Of a stretch of DNA of 64,000 nucleotides, positions 58,214 to 64,000 are shown one piece after another. Position 1 is the first letter of the stretch, and the number at the start of each line of letters is the position of its first letter. The stretch covers positions 46,446,108 to 46,510,107 of the forward strand of contig NC_023749.2 of NCBI RefSeq assembly GCF_000499845.2. The letters run 5' to 3'. The stretch is from Phaseolus vulgaris (lineage: Eukaryota; Streptophyta; Magnoliopsida; Fabales; Fabaceae). The translations under genes and the position numbers were made by a program. The notes under the pieces were generated by a model. That model made no database searches and was not told the origin of the DNA. It saw only the letters and a list, made by a program, of their open reading frames with translations.

Positions 58214-59404
58214 TGGTAGCTGTCGTTTTGCTATCAAATTAATATGATTTTAGCGTAGACTTGTCTAACACTAGAGAGATGATAGTATAATTGTGGACAA
58301 ATGTCCCCAAGTCGTCTCCCAACGAATCCAATAGTAAAATCAGTTGATCAGGGTTTAGAATTTATCTGCAAGCAATAAAAGTTAGCAATAACAATAATAA
58401 TAAAAAGGGGGTAAGATAGTTGTGCAGAAAATATAAAAGAGATTGAAATAGAAAATAAAAAGCGGTTGATCCCCAAGTTCTTCCACCATTGAATTCTTCA
58501 CAGGTTCTCTAAAGATTAATCTTTTCTCAGTCCTCCAACAGAGCTAAACCAGATTGAACATGCGTCGATCTGATTCAACTGAAACTCACCAGTAAAACAT
58601 GCGTCTACTAGTTTAATCAATACCCACTTTGTTCCATGCGTATACTCCATGGGAATGTTTATCTCCTCTCTCTTGAATCATGCGCCCACGAAATTAATTA
58701 GAACAATGCGAACTAACTAAGAAACCAAAGTTTAAGATAAGAAAGACTCTCAATCATGCGTTCAAGTACAACCTCTCACAAAAACTAGTTTTCCAGAAGA
58801 TTAGACAATAAAAACAACTGCTATAGAGAAATAAAAATCGAAACTTTTATTGAATAAAACCTCATAATTCAATGTGAAATTACAAAGGAATCAACTAAAA
58901 ATGTTTAGCCTTCCATGCGGAGGCAAAACAAAAGAATTACAAAGAACAAAATAAACTAAGAAAACCCTATGAAGCTCTTCTTTTTCTCCTTGATGCTTGT
59001 GTCCTTTTATAGGCTTTTCTGCTCCAAGGATCTTGAGAAAATATTGCAGTTTAGATTTTGTAAACAGTTTCCAATTTCCATAATTCTTTTTATTTTGCGG
59101 AAGATTTGCTTCCAATTCTGTTTCTGGAATCTTGTAGCTTCTATTTTCTCTTTCCTCTCCTCATAATTTGTTTTCTGTTTTGGTTCAAGAAGCAACTTGG
59201 ACTTTTGCATATTTGGCCCATTCACAAAGGTGGATTCTTCCTCCAGATAATTTACTCTAAAAACACAAAATTAACAATAATAATAGTTAAGGCCCAAATA
59301 AACCCAATTATAAGAATATTAATTAAAACAATGGATTTATTTATTATTATAATCCAATAATCTATGATTAAGGCTATTGTGTGTGAATAAATATATGCTC
59401 ATCA
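58214..59404 (-). repeat. 3' LTR (1,191 bp)
   Basis: Plus strand TGGTAGCTGTCG...ATGCTCATCA. On the minus strand it starts TGATGAGCATATATTTATTC. Its first 60 bases and everything from about 58794 match the right LTR; 58275-58798 is absent from that copy. Confidence 0.85.
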
Positions 59405-59406
59405 AA

Positions 59407-59417
59407 TACCCCCACAC
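59407..59417 (-). other. Polypurine tract of the 58214 element
   Basis: GTGTGGGGGTA on the minus strand directly precedes the LTR start TGATGAG. Confidence 0.7.
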
Positions 59418-60960
59418 TTATCCTTTTGCACTCCTGGACAAAACATTCTAAGGTTTAAAAATAAAAGAAAAATAGTGCAAATAACAAATAGCAAATTCTA
59501 AGAATGCATAATGACAAATATGATATAATTTCAAGAAATCAAGGAATCAAGAAAAATGTGAATGGAAATTCCTATATTTTAAAATACAACTAGGTAATTG
59601 AAATCGAAGGTTGAATCAAAATTGACAAAACTTCACTGAACACTCTCCTACTCTCAAGTGTTTAGGGTTTGTATTTACACTCACCACCCATGCAGACAAA
59701 CACTACCATATGTTTAGGAAGACTCTAATATTCACAACCATCGAAAAATATGCAATCAAAGATCAAGAGGACTTTATAAGGGATGTAGTGAGGCTAAGGT
59801 AAAGGTAGGTAAAAGGGGGAAAAGAGGCTTAAAAACCACAAAAAAACAAAGGAGCAATGGTGGGTAGGTCTAAAAACAAGTGTAAGTATTATGACAACTC
59901 AACTCCTCTTTTTATTTCAAGATATAAATTTTTTCATATAGTAGACAATCAATCCAATGTATTAAAGGATCCACTCTTATTTATTTTGCTTTGCTTTTCT
60001 TTTTCTTGTTGTATTCCTTTTTCTTCTATCCCTTTTCTTTTCTTTTCTTTTTCTTTAAAACTGAAGAGGTAAACTATGAAAATGACATACACCCCCACAC
60101 TTATTCAAAAACCTATTCCCAAATGATTTCAAAGCTCCTTCATCTTCTAAGGTAGGGACAAACATGTTTTTTTCTGTTTTGAGGCTTGTAATGAGGGTTA
60201 AAAACAAGAAAAAGGCTATAGGCTCAAAGGGCTAACAAATGGATTATCATAAAGGTAGGCTAATATAACTAGTGGGTTAATTTAAACAAAGAAGGCCTCT
60301 ATCATATCAGTTCATGCACGTAAATCACAGTTGTAAAACAAAGAATCAAGCTAAGTTCTAGAGTATAAGCAAACTTGAGTGGAAACACACTAAAAAAAAT
60401 TACGATATATCAATTAAGGCTCAAAAAACTCACTAGGGATAGTCTATTAAAGGATTCAACCAAAAAGTTTCTCATAACCAACTTATTTATCAAATTTTTA
60501 AGAAAATCCAAACAACAAAGATCAAGAAACCAAGATTTTCAAGAATTATAAAACATGTAAGTCATTAGACAAACCTAAAAAGCTTATTTATTTTAACAGA
60601 AGCAAAAAGAAATTCAAATAAATAAAAGAAAAACAAAAAACACAAAAACAAATCAACAAAAGATAAATGCTAAACTATCATTCTCCTCCCCCACACTTAA
60701 ATCACACATTGTCCTCAATGTAAAATCAATAAATAAATGTGTACGATAAAAGTGCGAGAAAAAGTACTCCCTCATTCAACTTGAGGGAAGTGGCAGTTGC
60801 AGTTGTTTCAACCATCCCCTCTACAGTATAAGCCAAGACTCTTCATCCATAGTGATGTAGAAACACTATCAGCTGGAGTGTCTAACCAAAGCATGTAGTA
60901 CCTTGGTAAACTATGTAACAAAAATATTATGATGAAGAAGCCTTGAAATAGTCGATGGAA
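59418..60960. other. Interior of the 58214 element, no gene seen
   Basis: A/T- and A/C-rich non-coding sequence. Short ORFs on both strands resemble nothing known. Several CCCCCACACTTA-like phrases (59410, 60090, 60690) recur. Confidence 0.5.
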
Positions 60961-62512
60961 CTAGGGTAGGTCTGGAGGGCGTGTGAAATGGTACAGTTTC
61001 TTCCATGAATGGATGATGGTATTGTCCAGAGTATAGATGGAAGATGTAAATTTATTCAATATAGACGATCTAATATGGTTAACTGTTTGGGGATCGCCTA
61101 AGGGTGGTGGTCTAAGGCTAGACAGTCTAGCTAGGGTAGACGGTCTAGTTGGGGTGGGAGATGGAATGAAATGTAAGTTAGGAGGTGGTGGTGGCTGGTA
61201 AAGGCTGCTTTCAAACGTTCCAATTATGATAGAAGGTGTAGCCATTGGAGATGATGGAATGAGTGATATGGGCTTCACCTTAAATAGTGAAGGTTGTACT
61301 CTTTGAAGCTTTAAGGATGGAAGAATAATATAATCTTATTCTCCACTAGCAATGTCTACTTGAAGGATGGGTAACATCTGCTCTTCCTCTTCTTGTATTA
61401 CCTCCAAAACTATGTCAGAGCCATCTGCTAGTGCGCAATCTTGTTCAGTAGATTCGGCAAGTATAGCAGCATCAACAACTTCTCTATCAAGACCTGCATC
61501 ACAAGAGTTAGTGCATTCTAAGAAATCATCTATCTCATCATTTGTACATTTAATTGGATTGGAGAAGTTAAAATCTCCTAGAAATTCAAGCTCATTTTCA
61601 TCCTCAGTGTTTATGATTTAGCAATGATTTCTCCTCCATCAGTAGAGGTTGGACAGTAGCAGTCAATGATGTAGCAATCTTAGGTTCAGCCAGCTCAGCT
61701 TCATGCAAATCATTCGGATTAACTTTAAAAACAGTTGATATGCCCCACTTCTTTTCGAGAGTGTCTATGGCAGAGGTAGGTGCTTCAAGGTTAGACATTT
61801 CACCAATGCCTCAATCAAGAGTTATATCTGGATCATGAGGTGATTTCATCTCTTGAACATAATCTGCAATCTCTCCAATCATTTGATCAGTTTTCTCTCT
61901 TCTTACTACAACATCAGCCTCCTTTTGCATTAGAATTTTTTTAGCCTCCCATTCTTGATCATATTTCATGTTCATCTCCTCCATCTGCCTCACCAACTCC
62001 TCTAAAGTTGGTTCTTCCTTTTGAATTGCAATTTTGCTAGCTGCCCATTCTTGATCATATTTCATGTTGATCTCCTTCATTTGCCTTGGTTCTTCCTTTT
62101 GAATTGGATATTTGTCAGCCGCCCATTCTTGAAATTTTGCGTTAATGTCTGTCATTTTCCTCATCAACTCCTCTAAAGTTGGTTCTTCAAGATTACAAGG
62201 AGTATTATCAGTTTGCACAAATGGTTGAAAAGATGTTTGACTTTCATCAAAATAGTTTTGTTGATAATATGGTTGTTGTTGAGGTTGCTCATAAGACTGT
62301 TGACAATATGGATTATAATGTTGAGGCGGTTGAAAGTAGGGTTCACATTGCTGCAAAGGCTGCTCATATTGTTGATAATTATAACGTTAAGGCTGTTGAA
62401 AGTAGGGTTCACATTGCTGTAAAAGTTGTTTATAAAACTGTGAAGATTGCTGCAAATATGGCTCACAATGAATATCATAATTGTAAATTTGTTCAGCTAA
62501 TTTTCGTTCCAT
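60961..62512 (-). pseudogene. Unrecognised ORF of the non-autonomous element, broken
   Basis: Starting at ATG 62510-62512 ('MERKLAEQIYNYDIHCEPYL') a frame runs through a Gln/Pro/Tyr-rich region with repeated 'QQCEPYFQ' motifs, then helical repeats ('EEPTLEELMRKMTDINAKF', 'MKYDQEWAASKIAIQKEEP'), to 61604 with in-frame stops near 62388 and at 61811. It then continues in another frame as an acidic stretch ('EDENELEFLGDFNF', 'DIVLEVIQEEEEQML') and, after a TAA near 61338, a Pro/Ser-rich C-terminus ending 'WKKLYHFTRPPDLP' at 60961. About 515 codons in all. The Gln-rich plus coiled-coil layout recalls gag hinges of gypsy elements, but I cannot place it in a family. Confidence 0.5.
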
Positions 62513-62751
62513 TTTAGAATTGAAAATAGGGGAGATATGTAATGGACACCAACACCTATTAGAAGCCTCAGAGCAAACTTTTGTTTTTAAATTGAAAAGC
62601 AAACCAAGTAAACTCCCAGGAAAGAGAGGTGAGTCACAAGTGGACAAACTTAGAAACCAAGTCTTTCCTAGCCAGAGTCTTCCCTGAATTGCTTTCAATA
62701 TTAAAAAAATCAAAGAGTAGCAACTGAAGTGTCTACCCTAAATGCAAGATC

Positions 62752-63220
62752 CTATAAAAAAAAACTAATGCAAATGCTAAACTTAATGCTTAAAAAAATA
62801 GTTAGAGAAAAAAAATTATGTAAACATAAATAAATAAAATATAGAAAATAAAAACAGTAAACAAAAATAAAAATAAATAAAGATGACAAAACAAAATAAA
62901 AGAAATAACTAAAAACAGAAAAGATATAAAATAAAGGCAAAATAAGATAAAGATAAAAGATATAAAGGAATAAAATAAAAACAAATCAAAACAAAAATAA
63001 AGATAAAAGATATATGAGATAAAATAAAATCAAAACAAAATAAAGATAAAAGATGTAGCAGATAAAATAAAATAAAAACAAATCAAAACAAAATAAAGAT
63101 AAAAGATATAAAGAAAGAAAATAAAACAAATCAAAACAAAATAAAGATAAAAATATAAAGAAAGAAAATAAAAACAAATCAAAATAAAATAAAATAAGAG
63201 ATATCCTAAATATTAGAATT
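62752..63220. repeat. A-rich low-complexity tract
   Basis: Repeated AAAATAAAGATAAAAGATAT and AAACAAATCAAAACAAAATA phrases, about 20-60 bases per loose unit. The minus-strand hydrophobic ORFs over it are translations of the repeat. It forms the leader between primer site and ORF. Confidence 0.8.
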
Positions 63221-63378
63221 TTTATTTTTTATTTTCGTTTTTCTTTATTGCTATACTAAATAAATAAAAACTAATAGGAAGAAAACACAGGTTAAATATG
63301 CAGAAAATAAAATTAGGAAAATAAAAAAAAAATTATGCAGATAAAAAGAAAAACCTGATAACCAAAATCAAATTGGAT

Positions 63379-63396
63379 TCCCCGGCAACGACGCCA
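63379..63396 (-). other. Primer-binding site, tRNA-Asp type
   Basis: The minus strand reads TGGCGTCGTTGCCGGGGA, matching the 3' end of plant tRNA-Asp (as used by many gypsy elements) except for one base, four bases inside the LTR end. Confidence 0.75.
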
Positions 63397-63400
63397 AATT

Positions 63401-64000
63401 TGGTAGTTGTCGTTTTGCTGTCAAATTAATATGATTTTAGCGTAGACTTGTCTAACACTAGTTTTCCAGAAGATTAGACAATAAAAACAACTGCTATAGA
63501 GAAATAAAAATCGAAACTTTTATTGAACAAAACCTCAGAACTCAATGTGAAATTACAAAGGAATCAATAAAAAAGGTTTAGCCTTCCATGCGAAGGCAAA
63601 ACAAAAGAATTACAAAGAACAAAATAAACTAAGAAAACCCTATGAAGCTCTTCTTTTTCTCCTTGATGCTTGTGTCCTTTTATAGGCTTTTCTGCTCCAA
63701 GGATCTTGGGAAAATATTGCAGTTTAGATTTTGTAAACAGTTTCCACTTTCTATAATTCTTTTTATTTTGCAGAAGATTTGCTTCCAATTCTGTTTCTGG
63801 AATCTTGTAGCTTCTATTTTCTCTTTCTTCTCCTTAGAATTTGTTTTCTGTTTTGGTTCAAGAAGCAACTTGGACTTTTGCATGTTTGGCCCATTCACAA
63901 AGGTAGATTCTTCCTCCAGATAATTTACTCTAAAAACACAAAATTAACAATAATAATAGTTAAGGCCCAAATAAACCCAATTATAAGAATATTAATTAAA
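63401..64000 (-). repeat. 5' LTR (partial in window)
   Basis: Begins TGGTAGTTGTCG and matches 58214-58274 followed by 58799 onward. The 524 bases between are missing, with ACTAG at the junction (63457-63461). It continues beyond the window edge. Confidence 0.85.

Larger units (their letters stand above)
58214..64000 (-). mobile_element. LTR retrotransposon without visible pol, inserted in Tat-2
   Basis: Left LTR 58214-59404, polypurine tract next to it, a 4-kb interior, primer site 63379-63396 and right LTR from 63401 running off the window. Leftward transcription. The interior has one decayed ORF (62512-60961) with no protease, reverse transcriptase or integrase motif, so it resembles a large non-autonomous (LARD-like) element. 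The flanking five bases on the left are CCAGT; the matching copy on the right lies outside the window. Confidence 0.8.

Noticed and set aside
62752..63177. Hydrophobic Phe/Leu/Ile-rich minus-strand ORFs that look like membrane proteins
   Set aside because: They are translations of an A-rich low-complexity tract.

Overview
The window is plant nuclear DNA, most likely from a phaseoloid legume (Phaseolus/Vigna/soybean relatives). I infer this from the retrotransposon families (a SIRE-like copia gag, Tat-type gypsy elements with an antisense ORF) and a tandem family of ankyrin-repeat/PGG membrane-protein genes. There is no operon structure. Apart from transposon proteins, the only host-type coding sequence I can recognise is the ankyrin/PGG family, and every copy is broken. 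I saw no rRNA or tRNA gene and no CRISPR array.

Layout. 1-3420: copia and gypsy gag fragments and a decayed LINE 3' region. 3262-17260: a second copy of the same gag fragments, split by two clean insertions. The first is a CACTA element (3546-9727, TAT duplication) that itself carries a Helitron (3826-8393, PIF1-like helicase remnant, perfect 3' hairpin). The second is a nearly complete Ty1/copia element on the minus strand (10406-16188, CTTTG duplication, two 623-bp LTRs differing at 8 positions). Because copy A (1-1390) is uninterrupted, it serves as the empty site for both.

17261-40755: an AT-rich array of duplicated units, each with a long repetitive upstream region followed by an ankyrin/PGG gene or a piece of one (remnants at 22927, 26694, 28235, 29873, 36961, 39764, and beyond the next block at 49957). 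The array is studded with younger insertions: a 437-bp repeat (22132-22568), an 827-bp TIR element (23205-24031), a 434-bp solo LTR (24093-24526), a 5'-truncated LINE with 9-bp TSD (29910-31932), a hAT transposase pseudogene (32189-34193) and a second LINE (35164-36621).

40760-49956: a truncated Tat-type gypsy element joined to a truncated SIRE-like copia element. Together they replace the 3' half of one ankyrin/PGG gene and the 5' half of the next. 52602-58213: a second Tat-type element. Both Tat elements have the same order: LTR, plus-strand antisense ORF with a phase-1 intron at the same place, a tandem-repeat block (about 88 or 91 bp per unit), then minus-strand integrase/RNase H. 58214-64000: a large LTR element inserted into the second Tat element. 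It has a tRNA-Asp-type primer site and no visible polymerase, carries an unfamiliar decayed ORF, and runs off the window.

How the parts relate: the ankyrin/PGG genes would encode plasma-membrane ankyrin proteins of the ACD6/ITN1/BDA1 type, but they look like a dying tandem cluster eroded by transposons and cytosine-to-thymine decay. All calls come from reading the sequence by eye; no database search was run.
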